DNA of 64,000 nucleotides from Corallibacter vietnamensis (GTDB lineage Bacteria; Bacteroidota; Bacteroidia; Flavobacteriales; Flavobacteriaceae): positions 62,001 to 126,000 of the forward strand of contig NZ_BAABBI010000003.1 in assembly GCF_039537875.1 (NCBI RefSeq). The letters run 5' to 3'. Below, in pieces: positions 8,295 to 17,090 of this stretch. Below the pieces are notes generated by a model that did no database searches, had not been told where the DNA came from, and was given only the letters and a program-made list of their open reading frames with translations. Numbering within the stretch: position 1 is the first letter of the stretch; every line of letters starts with the position of its first letter. A program made the position numbers and the translations under genes.

Positions 8295-9347
8295 ATGAAT
8301 GCACTTTTTGATATAGACACGCTGGTAAGATCTAATATTAAAACCATTAAGCCATATGCTTCAGCTAGAGATGAATACAAAGATTTACGTTCTGATATGA
8401 TGTTTCTAGATGCCAATGAAAACCCATTTGAAAATGGTGTAAATAGATACCCAGATCCGCAACAAACGGCTTTAAAACAGCGTTTGGCAGACATAAAGAA
8501 AATACCACAGTCGCAAATTCTGTTAGGAAATGGAAGCGATGAAGTATTAGATCTAATTTTTAGAGCATTTTGTGAACCCAATTGTGATAACATTATCACA
8601 TTGCCACCAACGTACGGAATGTATAGTGTTTTAGCAGATATTAATGCTGTTGAAAATATAGAAGTGCCGCTAAACTCACTTGATTTTCAACCAAAAGTTG
8701 ATGACGTTTTACGAGCGTCAAATGAGCAAACCAAACTATTGTTTTTATGTTCTCCTAACAATCCGACTGCTAATAGTTTTGACGCTTCTAAAATTGAAAA
8801 ACTAATAAGTAATTTCAAAGGTATTGTTGTGATTGATGAAGCGTATATTGATTTTTCTAAAAATGAAAGTTGGTTGAATAGAATAAATGAATTTCCAAAT
8901 TTAATAGTAACACAAACACTATCAAAAGCTTACGGTTTAGCTGGAATTAGACTTGGTGTTTGCTATGCTTCAGTAGAGATTATTTCAGTTTTAAATAAAA
9001 TTAAGCCACCATATAACGTTAATGAACTAACACAAGAGCGTGCTTTAAAACAACTCAATAATTTAAACGAAGTTAAAGAACAAATTCAGTCGTTATTAGA
9101 ATCAAGAAAACGTATAATAGAAGCATTAAAACCGATTAGTTTTATTGATAAAATCTATCCATCTGATGCTAATTTCATCTTAATCAAGGTAGATAATGCA
9201 ACAGAACGTTATAATCAGTTAATTAAAAAGGGAATTGTTGTTCGTAACAGAACGAATCAGTTAGGATGTGAAAACTGCTTACGAATTACAGTCGGCACAA
9301 AAGAAGAAAACAATAAACTTATACAAGCACTAAAATCCATAGCATGA
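8295..9347 (+). CDS. hisC: Histidinol-phosphate aminotransferase
   Basis: HisC is a fold-type I PLP enzyme that transfers an amino group from glutamate to imidazole-acetol phosphate. At 350 residues it has the usual length. ANENPF (40-45), SPNNPT (153-158), DEAYIDF and the PLP lysine K211 in TLSKAYGLAG are present. Its stop overlaps the hisB start by 4 bases (ATGA), suggesting translational coupling. Confidence 0.96.
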   Translation: MNALFDIDTLVRSNIKTIKPYASARDEYKDLRSDMMFLDANENPFENGVNRYPDPQQTALKQRLADIKKIPQSQILLGNGSDEVLDLIFRAFCEPNCDNIITLPPTYGMYSVLADINAVENIEVPLNSLDFQPKVDDVLRASNEQTKLLFLCSPNNPTANSFDASKIEKLISNFKGIVVIDEAYIDFSKNESWLNRINEFPNLIVTQTLSKAYGLAGIRLGVCYASVEIISVLNKIKPPYNVNELTQERALKQLNNLNEVKEQIQSLLESRKRIIEALKPISFIDKIYPSDANFILIKVDNATERYNQLIKKGIVVRNRTNQLGCENCLRITVGTKEENNKLIQALKSIA

Positions 9348-10480
9348 GCAAAAAAGTATTATTTATAGATCGCGATGGCACACTTATAAAAGAACCTGCT
9401 GATGAGCAAATAGATGCATTTAGCAAACTTATTTTTTACCCTAAAGTGTTTCAGTTTTTAAGCAAAATCGCCAAAGAATTAGATTATGAAATCGTCATGA
9501 TTACAAACCAAGATGGTTTAGGAACTGCTGCTTTTCCTGAAGAAACTTTTTGGCCTGTTCATAATTTTATCATTGAAACATTTAAAAGCGAAGGCATAAC
9601 GTTTGATGAGCAGTTTATTGACAAAACGTTTGCTAAAGACAATGCACCAACAAGAAAGCCAAATACAGGTTTGCTGACCAAATATTTCTCTAAAGATTAC
9701 GATTTAGAAAACTCTTTTGTTATAGGCGATCGCTTAACTGATGTAGAATTAGCGAAAAATTTAGGAGCAAAAGGTATTTACATAAATGACAATACGTTTT
9801 TAGGAACGGATGAAGTTACTGTAAATCAAAACGATTTAAATAGTTTCATTGCGTTAGAAACTAACGATTGGGAAAAAATATACACATTCTTAAAAGCCGA
9901 AGATAGAACCGCGAGCATAGAAAGAAACACTAATGAAACTCAAATAAAAATTGCTCTTAATCTAGATGGTACTGGGAAAAGCAAAATAAAGACAGGTATC
10001 GCGTTTTTTGACCATATGCTAGACCAAATTGCGCGTCATGGTCAACTTGATTTAGATATTCATGTAAAAGGCGATTTAGAAGTTGATGAACACCACACCA
10101 TAGAAGATACAGCCATAGCTTTAGGCGAGGTTTTTAATAAGGCATTAGCAAATAAATTAGGTATAGAACGCTACGGGTTTTGCTTACCTATGGACGATTG
10201 TTATGCTCAAGCAGCTATTGATTTTGGGGGAAGAAACTGGCTTGTTTGGGAAGCTGATTTTAAGCGTGAAATGATAGGGAAGATGCCTACAGAAATGTTC
10301 TATCACTTTTTTAAATCATTTACTGATGGCGCCAAATGTAATTTAAACATAAAAGCAGAAGGAACCAACGAGCACCACAAAATTGAAGCGATATTCAAGG
10401 CTTTTGCAAAAGCAATTAAAATGGCTATAAAACGCGATGTTGAGAAAATGGTTTTACCATCAACAAAAGGAATACTTTAA
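9344..10480 (+). CDS. hisB: Bifunctional histidinol-phosphatase / imidazoleglycerol-phosphate dehydratase
   Basis: This 378-residue protein is a two-domain fusion. The N-terminal HAD-type histidinol-phosphate phosphatase (about 1-165) carries DRDGT with nucleophile D9. The C-terminal imidazoleglycerol-phosphate dehydratase (about 185-378) carries FFDHMLDQIARHG and the metal-binding DEHHTIEDT and NEHHKIEA motifs. It therefore performs steps seven and nine of the pathway. The same fusion occurs in enterobacteria and many Bacteroidota. hisH follows after 11 bases. Confidence 0.97.
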   Translation: MSKKVLFIDRDGTLIKEPADEQIDAFSKLIFYPKVFQFLSKIAKELDYEIVMITNQDGLGTAAFPEETFWPVHNFIIETFKSEGITFDEQFIDKTFAKDNAPTRKPNTGLLTKYFSKDYDLENSFVIGDRLTDVELAKNLGAKGIYINDNTFLGTDEVTVNQNDLNSFIALETNDWEKIYTFLKAEDRTASIERNTNETQIKIALNLDGTGKSKIKTGIAFFDHMLDQIARHGQLDLDIHVKGDLEVDEHHTIEDTAIALGEVFNKALANKLGIERYGFCLPMDDCYAQAAIDFGGRNWLVWEADFKREMIGKMPTEMFYHFFKSFTDGAKCNLNIKAEGTNEHHKIEAIFKAFAKAIKMAIKRDVEKMVLPSTKGIL

Positions 10481-10491
10481 AAACAATTTTT

Positions 10492-11073
10492 ATGAAAGTA
10501 GTAATAATAGATTATGGCGCAGGAAACATAAAGAGTGTTCAGTTTGCTTTCAAGCGTATTGGTGTAGATGCTGTGTTATCAAAAGATTCTGAAACTATAC
10601 AGCAAGCAGATAAGGTTGTTTTTCCAGGCGTTGGAGAAGCTAGCAGTGCTATGAAAAAATTAAAAGAAGCTCAACTTGATTTAATTATTCCCAAATTAAA
10701 ACAACCTGTATTAGGTATTTGTTTAGGGATGCAACTTATGTGCAACGAAACAGAAGAAGGCAACACTAAAGGTTTAGAGATTTTTGATGTTTCTGTAAAA
10801 AAGTTTTCAAATCAACTTAAAGTTCCTCAAATGGGTTGGAATACCGTGTTTGATTTAAAATCAAAATTGTTCTCAAACTTAAAAAAACAAGAATATATGT
10901 ATTTAGTGCACAGTTACTATGTGGAGCAATGTAAATATGAAATTGCAAGTACCAATTATGGTCTGAACTATGCCTCTGCATTACAAAAAGATAATTTTTA
11001 TGGAGTACAATTTCATCCAGAGAAGAGTAGTGTGGCAGGAGAAAAAATATTAAAAAACTTTTTAGACTTGTAA
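10492..11073 (+). CDS. hisH: Imidazole glycerol phosphate synthase, glutaminase subunit
   Basis: HisH is a class I glutamine amidotransferase that supplies ammonia to HisF. The triad is visible: C77 in LGICLGMQL, and H175 and E177 in QFHPEKS. YGAGN near the N-terminus is typical. The 193-residue length is normal. In the operon it is separated from its partner hisF by hisA, the common bacterial order H-A-F. Confidence 0.97.
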   Translation: MKVVIIDYGAGNIKSVQFAFKRIGVDAVLSKDSETIQQADKVVFPGVGEASSAMKKLKEAQLDLIIPKLKQPVLGICLGMQLMCNETEEGNTKGLEIFDVSVKKFSNQLKVPQMGWNTVFDLKSKLFSNLKKQEYMYLVHSYYVEQCKYEIASTNYGLNYASALQKDNFYGVQFHPEKSSVAGEKILKNFLDL

Positions 11074-11075
11074 TT

Positions 11076-11807
11076 ATGAGAATTATACCCGCAATAGATA
11101 TTATAGATGGAAAATGTGTGCGCTTAACAAAAGGTGATTACAACACAAAAAAAATATATAATGAAAACCCTGTAGAAGTTGCCAAACAGTTTGAAGGCGC
11201 TGGCATTGAATATTTGCATTTGGTAGATTTAGACGGAGCAAAAGCAAAGCATATAGTAAATTATAGAGTGTTAGAGCAAATAGCGTCTAAAACTAGTTTA
11301 AAAATTGATTTTGGAGGAGGCTTAAAGTCTAATGAAGATTTACATATAGCTTTTAACTCTGGTGCAAGACAAATTACAGGAGGAAGCATTGCTGTAAATG
11401 ATGTTGAAACTTTTCAAGGTTGGCTAGATAAATACGGTGGCTCTAAAATTATTTTAGGAGCTGACTGTAAAGACAAAAAAATAGTTATTAGTGGCTGGTT
11501 AGAAAGTAGCCAATTGGAAATTTTACCATTTGTAAAGAATTATCAAAAAAAAGGTATACGCTACGTGATTTGTACTGATATAGCTAAAGACGGTATGCTT
11601 GAAGGACCATCATTTGAACTGTATAAGGAGATTATTAAAAATTGTTCTAATAGTGATGGACAGTCTATAAAGCTAATCGCCTCTGGAGGTGTTACTTCAA
11701 TTGACGATATTAACAAGCTAGAGGATTTAGGTTGTGAAGCTGTTATTATAGGTAAAGCGCTTTACGAGGGAAATATAAAATTAAAAGATTTAGAAAAACA
11801 ACTATAG
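11076..11807 (+). CDS. hisA: ProFAR isomerase (phosphoribosylformimino-AICAR phosphate isomerase)
   Basis: HisA is a (beta/alpha)8 barrel catalysing an Amadori rearrangement. The catalytic aspartate D8 (PAIDIIDG) and its partner D130 (LGADCKD) are both present, with the phosphate-binding GGG and ASGG motifs. It is 243 residues, the normal length. The gene sits 2 bases after hisH and 2 bases before hisF. Confidence 0.96.
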   Translation: MRIIPAIDIIDGKCVRLTKGDYNTKKIYNENPVEVAKQFEGAGIEYLHLVDLDGAKAKHIVNYRVLEQIASKTSLKIDFGGGLKSNEDLHIAFNSGARQITGGSIAVNDVETFQGWLDKYGGSKIILGADCKDKKIVISGWLESSQLEILPFVKNYQKKGIRYVICTDIAKDGMLEGPSFELYKEIIKNCSNSDGQSIKLIASGGVTSIDDINKLEDLGCEAVIIGKALYEGNIKLKDLEKQL

Positions 11808-11809
11808 TC

Positions 11810-12565
11810 ATGCTTACCAAACGAATTATTCCATGTTTAGATATAAAAAACGGACGTACAGTAAAAGGTGTAAATTTTGTTAATTTACGCGATGCTGGAG
11901 ATCCAGTTGCTCTTGCAAAACAATATGCTATCAGTGGAGCAGATGAATTGGTGTTTTTGGATATATCTGCTACACAAGAAGCTAGAAAAACTACAAGAGA
12001 TATGGTTTTAAAAATAGCAGAACAAGTCAATATTCCATTTACAGTTGGTGGTGGTATTTCTTCAGTAGAAGATGTTGATATATTGCTTAAAAATGGTGCA
12101 GATAAAATATCAGTAAATTCTTCAGCAATAAAACGTCCAGAGTTAATAAACGAATTGGCAAATAAATTCGGTAGCCAATGTGTGGTTGTTGCTATTGATG
12201 CAAAGCAAATTGATGGTAAATGGAAAGTGCATTTAGCAGGAGGAACCATTCCTACAAATCTCGATTTATTTGTTTGGGCAAAAGAAGTAGAACAACGAGG
12301 CGCAGGAGAGATTTTATTTACCTCAATGGATCATGATGGTACAAAAAACGGATTTGCCAATGAAGCGCTTTCAGCGTTGTCACAAGAATTATGCATTCCT
12401 ATTATTGCTTCAGGTGGTGCAGGCTCTAAACAGCACTTTGTAGATGCGTTTAAAAAAGGTAAGGCAGACGCTGCTTTAGCCGCTAGTGTATTTCATTTTG
12501 GAGATATTCCAATTATAGAATTAAAACAAGAATTAAAAAACAATAATATAGAAGTTAGATTGTAA
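11810..12565 (+). CDS. hisF: Imidazole glycerol phosphate synthase, cyclase subunit
   Basis: HisF is the cyclase barrel that uses ammonia from HisH to make imidazole glycerol phosphate and AICAR. D11 (CLDIKNGR) and D130 (VAIDAKQ) are the catalytic pair. GGGI (80-83) and ASGGAG form the phosphate sites. The 251-residue length is normal. Its last base is also the first base of hisIE, so the two are coupled. Confidence 0.97.
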   Translation: MLTKRIIPCLDIKNGRTVKGVNFVNLRDAGDPVALAKQYAISGADELVFLDISATQEARKTTRDMVLKIAEQVNIPFTVGGGISSVEDVDILLKNGADKISVNSSAIKRPELINELANKFGSQCVVVAIDAKQIDGKWKVHLAGGTIPTNLDLFVWAKEVEQRGAGEILFTSMDHDGTKNGFANEALSALSQELCIPIIASGGAGSKQHFVDAFKKGKADAALAASVFHFGDIPIIELKQELKNNNIEVRL

Positions 12566-13161
12566 TGACTATTAATTTTGATAAAAATAAAGACGGACTT
12601 GTTCCTGCCATTATACAAGATGTTGAAACAAAAACAGTATTAATGTTAGGCTACATGAATGATGAAGCCTATAAAAAAACACTAAAAACTGGATTGGTAA
12701 CATTTTATAGCAGAACAAAACAACGATTATGGACAAAAGGAGAAGAAAGTGGTAATGTGTTACAATTAGAAAACATTAAAATAGATTGTGACAATGATAC
12801 CTTATTGGTTCAAGTAAAACCATCTGGACCAACATGTCATACAGGAAGTGATACCTGTTGGAATGAAGAAAACACATCATCATTTGGTTTTATTTCAAAG
12901 TTAGAAGCAACTATAACAGACCGAAAGGAAAATTTTAAATCTAATGAGTCTTATGTAGCTTCATTATTTGAAAAAGGTATTAATAAAATTGCTCAAAAAG
13001 TAGGAGAGGAAGCCGTAGAAGTTGTTATTGAAGCAAAAGATAATAATGATGCATTGTTTTTAAGCGAAAGCGCAGACTTGCTATTTCACTATTTGATTTT
13101 GCTACAAGCAAAAGGTTTTTCTTTGTCAGATGTGGTAAAAGAGTTAAAAAAAAGGCATTAG
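12565..13161 (+). CDS. hisI: Bifunctional phosphoribosyl-AMP cyclohydrolase / phosphoribosyl-ATP pyrophosphatase
   Basis: This 198-residue fusion (HisIE) has an N-terminal cyclohydrolase domain (about 1-105), with the metal and active-site features DCDNDT and GPTCHTGSDTCW, and a C-terminal pyrophosphohydrolase domain (about 110-198) with QKVGEEAVEVVIEA. It catalyses the second and third steps of histidine synthesis. It is the last gene of the operon; the terminator hairpin starts within its final codons. Confidence 0.96.
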   Translation: MTINFDKNKDGLVPAIIQDVETKTVLMLGYMNDEAYKKTLKTGLVTFYSRTKQRLWTKGEESGNVLQLENIKIDCDNDTLLVQVKPSGPTCHTGSDTCWNEENTSSFGFISKLEATITDRKENFKSNESYVASLFEKGINKIAQKVGEEAVEVVIEAKDNNDALFLSESADLLFHYLILLQAKGFSLSDVVKELKKRH

Positions 13162-13182
13162 AAATCTAATGCCTTTTTATTT
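13149..13182 (+). terminator. his operon terminator
   Basis: AAAAAGGCATTAGA (13149-13162) pairs with TCTAATGCCTTTTT (13165-13178) and runs into T-rich sequence. The 5' arm overlaps the hisIE stop codon. Confidence 0.9.
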
Positions 13183-13196
13183 TTTAATAACACTAC

Positions 13197-13634
13197 TTAA
13201 GAAATCCAATTTTTATAAATAGACTTATTTGTATACCAAATTAAAAACACAGCTATAATCAATATCATAATAGGCATAATAGCGCCACCAGGACCATAAA
13301 CCTCCATAGCTTTGCTAATAAAAAGATTGTAAACCATTTGAACAATAACACCTACAAAAGATAGAAAAAAAAGATTTTTAGCCCATTTTTTTCTTAAAAT
13401 TAAAAATAAGCAACCTAGAGTTCCTGCAAAGACCGCAATAGCGAATGCTGCTGTAGCCCAAGCAGGAACATTAGTGTATAAAGCTTGTTCTGCTTCAGGC
13501 AAAACAGCTAAATCCGCTTCAGTCATATAAGCTTGTCCTATGTAAGCTAATACACCCATAATATTCCAAATAAAGGCTAGAATACTTATAATCCAAAAAG
13601 ACATTGGGGGCTTGTTTGTTGAGATTTCTTTCAT
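13197..13634 (-). CDS. Small four-helix integral membrane protein, unknown function
   Basis: This 145-residue protein has four predicted membrane helices (about 13-32, 60-80, 85-107 and 115-137) joined by short loops. Similar small proteins are widespread in Flavobacteriaceae and sometimes labelled transporter-like, but no functional motif is visible. It lies convergent to the his operon with a shared terminator region, so it is not part of it. The upstream DNA shows no clear promoter box. Confidence 0.6.
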   Translation of the reverse strand: MKEISTNKPPMSFWIISILAFIWNIMGVLAYIGQAYMTEADLAVLPEAEQALYTNVPAWATAAFAIAVFAGTLGCLFLILRKKWAKNLFFLSFVGVIVQMVYNLFISKAMEVYGPGGAIMPIMILIIAVFLIWYTNKSIYKNWIS

Positions 13635-13737
13635 AATAATTAAAATGTTTGTTAGTTAACTACATACAATTTATGAAAAATTTGCCACATCTATTATTTT
13701 AAATTAATTTTCAACTCTTAAAAAAACACCCCTTTTT

Positions 13738-14529
13738 TTGAATACTAAAAAATACTTTTACGTTATAACCATACAATATTTAGGCTATCGTTTTCATGGT
13801 TGGCAAAAACAACCAAATTTAAAAACGGTTCATTTAATGCTTGATAAAACTCTAAATTACATTCTTGAAGGCAGGCGCTTTAAAACATTAGGCTCTGGTA
13901 GGACAGATGCTATGGTTTCTGCTCAAGAAGCAGCTTTTGAACTATTTTTATTTGATGAACCTATTGATGATTTCACAGCATTTTTAGAATTATTTAATTA
14001 CAATTTACCTCAAGATATTCGCGCGTTATCAATTAGAGAAGTTGATAGCTCTTTTAATATTATTCAACATTCTAAAGTAAAAGAATACTTGTATTTGTTT
14101 ACCCATGCGCAAAAGCAGCATCCATTTTGTGCACCAATTATGACAACCATACTAGATGAGTTAAATATAGATTTAATGGCGCAAGGCGCTAAACTATTTG
14201 AAGGCACACATAACTTCAAGCCATACTGCTTTAGAGCTACTGATAACGGTATTTATACAAGAGAAGTACTTACTTGTGAAATTGTAGAAAACACGCTATT
14301 TAAGGCAAATTTTTTTCCTGAAAAGTCTTATATACTACGTGTTAAAGGTCAAGGATTTATGAGAAACCAAATACGCTTAATGATGGGAGTATTAATAAAA
14401 CTTGGCAGAGGAGAAGTCACATTAAGCTATATTGAAAATAGCCTTAAAACAGACAGTCAAGAAGTTATGGATTATATAGCACCCGCATCAGGATTGATGC
14501 TAAATAGTATTACTTTTAAACAACCTTAA
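13738..14529 (+). CDS. TruA-family tRNA pseudouridine synthase, TTG start
   Basis: TruA modifies uridines in the anticodon arm of tRNAs. This 263-residue protein has the TruA N-terminal core (YLGYRFHGWQKQP) and the catalytic aspartate D57 in GSGRTDA. The C-terminal RVKGQGFMRNQIRLMMG stretch is also typical. The family core begins only 6 residues after the TTG at 13738. No ATG exists between that TTG and the upstream in-frame stop at 13705-13707, so TTG is the likely start. The sequence is somewhat divergent from canonical TruA and may represent the second TruA-like paralogue of this phylum. Confidence 0.82.
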   Translation: MNTKKYFYVITIQYLGYRFHGWQKQPNLKTVHLMLDKTLNYILEGRRFKTLGSGRTDAMVSAQEAAFELFLFDEPIDDFTAFLELFNYNLPQDIRALSIREVDSSFNIIQHSKVKEYLYLFTHAQKQHPFCAPIMTTILDELNIDLMAQGAKLFEGTHNFKPYCFRATDNGIYTREVLTCEIVENTLFKANFFPEKSYILRVKGQGFMRNQIRLMMGVLIKLGRGEVTLSYIENSLKTDSQEVMDYIAPASGLMLNSITFKQP

Positions 14530-14580
14530 TTGTTAAATGCCTTAACAATCAGCCTGTTCACTTAACATAATTTATGTTAA
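14529..14580. promoter_or_regulatory. Inverted repeats upstream of dps
   Basis: ATTGTTAA (14529-14536) and TTAACAAT (14542-14549) form a perfect 8-bp inverted repeat with a 5-base spacer. TTAACATAA (14562-14570) and TTATGTTAA (14572-14580) form a perfect 9-1-9 palindrome. More GTTAA words follow at about 14595 and 14605. The cluster fits an operator array for a dimeric regulator of the dps gene. The first repeat overlaps the end of the truA-like gene and lacks a T tract, so it is not an obvious terminator. Confidence 0.4.
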
Positions 14581-14680
14581 TCAACTCTTAATTCCGTTAA
14601 AGCTTGTTAAATCGCTTGACAAACCTCATCTAGACCATAAGTTATACTCGTAAATAAGTTAAACCAATAAAAATTTAATT

Positions 14681-15184
14681 ATGAGTTATTTGAATATGAA
14701 AGATGAGAAATTATTACCGGTTGTAGTAGAATTAAATAAACTATTAGCTGATTACCATATTTATTACCAAAAGTTACGAAGTAATCACTGGAATGTATTA
14801 GGTAAAAACTTTTTTGATTTGCACATTAAATTTGAGGAGTTGTATACAGATGCACAGATTAAAATAGATGAAATTGCAGAACGTATTTTAACCTTAAGAT
14901 ATCATCCTATGAGTACATTAAGTGATTATCTTCAAACATCTTCAATTACTGAAAAGGATAACCTTAAAACAGATGTTGATATGGTTAATGAAACTTTAAA
15001 TGACCACAAAATCATATTAGAACAAATGAATAAGGTTATAGAAGTTTCAGATAGTATATCAGATGAAGGAACTATAGATCTTATAGGTGCTTACATTCGA
15101 GAATTAGAAAAAGCAAGCTGGATGTTGAATGCTTGGACAAAAAGCACAAACGGATCATTAAAACGATCTACCCAAGAAATTTAA
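14681..15184 (+). CDS. dps: Dps family DNA-binding ferritin-like protein
   Basis: Dps forms a 12-subunit shell that oxidises and stores iron and protects DNA under stress. This 167-residue protein has the ferritin-like four-helix pattern and the Dps ferroxidase signature, a histidine in SNHWNV followed by FDLHIKFEELYTDAQIKIDEIAERI. There is no long lysine-rich N-terminal tail, so direct DNA binding is uncertain. It heads a group of small stress-type genes (DUF1328, a charged lipoprotein). GTTAA-rich palindromes lie upstream. Confidence 0.93.
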   Translation: MSYLNMKDEKLLPVVVELNKLLADYHIYYQKLRSNHWNVLGKNFFDLHIKFEELYTDAQIKIDEIAERILTLRYHPMSTLSDYLQTSSITEKDNLKTDVDMVNETLNDHKIILEQMNKVIEVSDSISDEGTIDLIGAYIRELEKASWMLNAWTKSTNGSLKRSTQEI

Positions 15185-15277
15185 TTCACACATTCAGAAT
15201 AAACATAAAACCTCTAATAATTAGAGTGGGTTATAATATCACATTAACCTTTTTACCTATTTAAAAAACTTAAAACT

Positions 15278-15442
15278 ATGTTACGTTGGACAATCACATT
15301 TATCATTATTGCATTAATAGCTGGTCTTTTAGGTTTTGGCGGTATTGCTGGAGCTTCAGCTGGAATAGCAAAAATATGTTTTTACATATTTATAGTACTT
15401 TTTGTAATCTCTCTATTAAGAGGATTAATGAAAAAAAGTTAA
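15278..15442 (+). CDS. DUF1328 (YtjA-type) small membrane protein, 54 aa
   Basis: A 54-codon frame, ATG at 15278 to TAA at 15442, encodes a hydrophobic protein beginning MLRWTITFIIIALIAG, with a GFGGIAGASAGIAK centre and a second helix before a basic tail (RGLMKKS). These are the features of the DUF1328/YtjA family of two-helix membrane proteins, often found beside stress genes. It lies 93 bases after dps and 47 bases before a small lipoprotein gene. Function is not known. Confidence 0.85.
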   Translation: MLRWTITFIIIALIAGLLGFGGIAGASAGIAKICFYIFIVLFVISLLRGLMKKS

Positions 15443-15489
15443 AAATCTCAAACCACAATTACTAAATATTAACCATTAAAAATTACATT

Positions 15490-15729
15490 ATGAAACGTAT
15501 TATATTAACATTCGCATTATTATTTACAATAACCACAGTATTTACAAGCTGTAGAGACGAAAAAACAACAAAAGAAAAAGTAGAAGATACATTTGAAGAA
15601 GCAGGTGATGAAATTGAAGATGCTGCTGAAGACACTAAAGACGCTGTAAAAGACGCATCTGAAGAAGTTAAAGATGCAGCAAAAGAAGCTAAAGAAAATG
15701 TAGAAGACAAACTTGATGGTGACGAATAG
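15490..15729 (+). CDS. Small acidic amphipathic-repeat lipoprotein
   Basis: This 79-residue protein has a signal peptide and a lipobox ending at C21 (FTSC). The rest is almost entirely D, E, K, A and V in roughly 11-residue repeats such as EDAAEDTKDAV and KDASEEVKDAA. This pattern is like LEA-type or YtxH-type amphipathic helices, which often occur in stress-induced envelope proteins. It should be anchored to a membrane facing the periplasm. The preceding genes are dps and a DUF1328 gene, which supports a stress role by inference only. Confidence 0.7.
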   Translation: MKRIILTFALLFTITTVFTSCRDEKTTKEKVEDTFEEAGDEIEDAAEDTKDAVKDASEEVKDAAKEAKENVEDKLDGDE

Positions 15730-15780
15730 TTTTAAGCTATTATTACCATTAAAAAACTTGTTTAATAACAAACAACAACA

Positions 15781-16332
15781 ATGAAAACCCTATTATATAT
15801 AACAGCTTTTATGTTCATGGTATCAGTCCATGCTCAAGAAAAGCCCAAGAATGTTTCTGAAGAAACAAACATTAAAACCGTAAAAATTAACGACGGTAAA
15901 AAAATAACCGAGAAAAAAGTAAAGCTTACTACTAGAGAAGAACAACAAGTAGAGCTTGCTGAAGAAGATAAAAATAAAGTAAACCAAACCATGGTTGACG
16001 CTCCTTCAAAAGTAACAAAAACACTAGAGGTTGATAACGATGGCGATGCATTTTATGACTCAAAGTTTGAAACAGCACACTATGAGTTTAATGACAAGGT
16101 TTACAACTTTAAGAAGAATTCAGAAGGCTTTTTAGTGTCTACTAAATCTAAATCAGATATGTCACCATTAGGTAATGTTATAAAGTCTAGTAAGGAAAAT
16201 CATTATTTCTTTAAAACTAATGATTATTCAGGTATTGGTTACTTTACAGACCGTGGTAATTTTACGATAGAGTATTATGACACAAGTACTAATAAATTAG
16301 TCAAACAAGATTTTATTTTAATAAAAAAATAA
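15781..16332 (+). CDS. Secreted protein of unknown function
   Basis: This 183-residue protein has a short signal peptide (MKTLLYITAFMFMVSVHAQ, cleavage after A18). The mature part begins with a lysine/glutamate-rich segment and ends in a beta-rich half with YEFNDKVYNFKKN and aromatic strands. I do not recognise the family. It is 51 bases after the charged lipoprotein gene and is followed by a strong terminator, so it is probably the last gene of the dps group. Confidence 0.6.
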   Translation: MKTLLYITAFMFMVSVHAQEKPKNVSEETNIKTVKINDGKKITEKKVKLTTREEQQVELAEEDKNKVNQTMVDAPSKVTKTLEVDNDGDAFYDSKFETAHYEFNDKVYNFKKNSEGFLVSTKSKSDMSPLGNVIKSSKENHYFFKTNDYSGIGYFTDRGNFTIEYYDTSTNKLVKQDFILIKK

Positions 16333-16350
16333 TAATCAAAAAGCAATAGT

Positions 16351-16381
16351 AAAAAGTCCCGTTTATCGCGGGACTTTTTTG
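16351..16381 (+). terminator. Rho-independent terminator
   Basis: AAAAAGTCCCG (16351-16361) pairs with CGGGACTTTTT (16369-16379) around a 7-base loop, followed by T. It ends the dps-group transcript. Confidence 0.9.
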
Positions 16382-16412
16382 TATTTTTAAAATCGCAAAA
16401 ACAACAGCATTC

Positions 16413-17090
16413 ATGAGTTTATTGATACCTAAAGAGGCTTTCACTTTTTTTAAAGCATTACAAGAAAATAATAACAGAGATTGGTTTAACGAGCATAAAT
16501 CAGAATATAAAACCATAGAGAAAAGCGTTAAAGTTTTTTATAATGAACTCCTAGAAAAAATGAAAGTTCATGATGATATTGATAAGCTAAAAATGTTTAG
16601 AATATACAGAGATGTACGTTTTTCTAAAAACAAACTGCCTTATAAAACGCATTTTGGAGGTTCGTTTCACAGACGAAAACCAGAGTTGCGAGGTGGTTAT
16701 TATTTACATATTGCGCCAGAAAACAAATCATTTATTGCAACAGGTTTTTGGGAACCTAATAAAGATGACCTTTTAAGAATTAGAAAAGAATTAGAAATGG
16801 ATGCTTCAGAAATGCGTACCATTCTAAACAATAAAACTTTAAAAAACACTTGGGGAGATTTAGTAGGTGACGAACTAAAAACAGCACCTAGAAATTTTGA
16901 CAAAAATCACCCAGATATAGATCTAATAAAAAAGAAGCAATACATCTTTACAAAAACATTTACAGATAAGCAGGTACTTGCATCAACGTTTATAAATGAG
17001 GTAGATGATGCCTTTAAAGCAATTCGTCCATACTTTGATTATATGAGCGATGTGCTTACTACAAACCTAAACGGCGAGTCTATTATATAG
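16413..17090 (+). CDS. DUF2461 domain-containing protein
   Basis: This 225-residue protein is typical in length for DUF2461. The family N-terminus is visible (FFKALQENNNRDWFNEHKSEY), as is the central FRIYRDVRFSKNKLPYKTHFG segment and GGYYLHI. It is cytoplasmic and has no assigned function. It overlaps the convergent downstream gene by 8 bases. Confidence 0.88.
   Translation: MSLLIPKEAFTFFKALQENNNRDWFNEHKSEYKTIEKSVKVFYNELLEKMKVHDDIDKLKMFRIYRDVRFSKNKLPYKTHFGGSFHRRKPELRGGYYLHIAPENKSFIATGFWEPNKDDLLRIRKELEMDASEMRTILNNKTLKNTWGDLVGDELKTAPRNFDKNHPDIDLIKKKQYIFTKTFTDKQVLASTFINEVDDAFKAIRPYFDYMSDVLTTNLNGESII

Noticed and set aside
14616..14648. TTGACA and TATACT upstream of dps as a sigma70 promoter
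   Set aside because: The spacing is 21 bases, not 16-18, and Bacteroidota use a different consensus.
15520..15771. A Cys/Phe-rich 83-residue frame on the minus strand
   Set aside because: It is the antisense of the repetitive DEKA-rich lipoprotein gene; the low complexity creates a long stop-free shadow.
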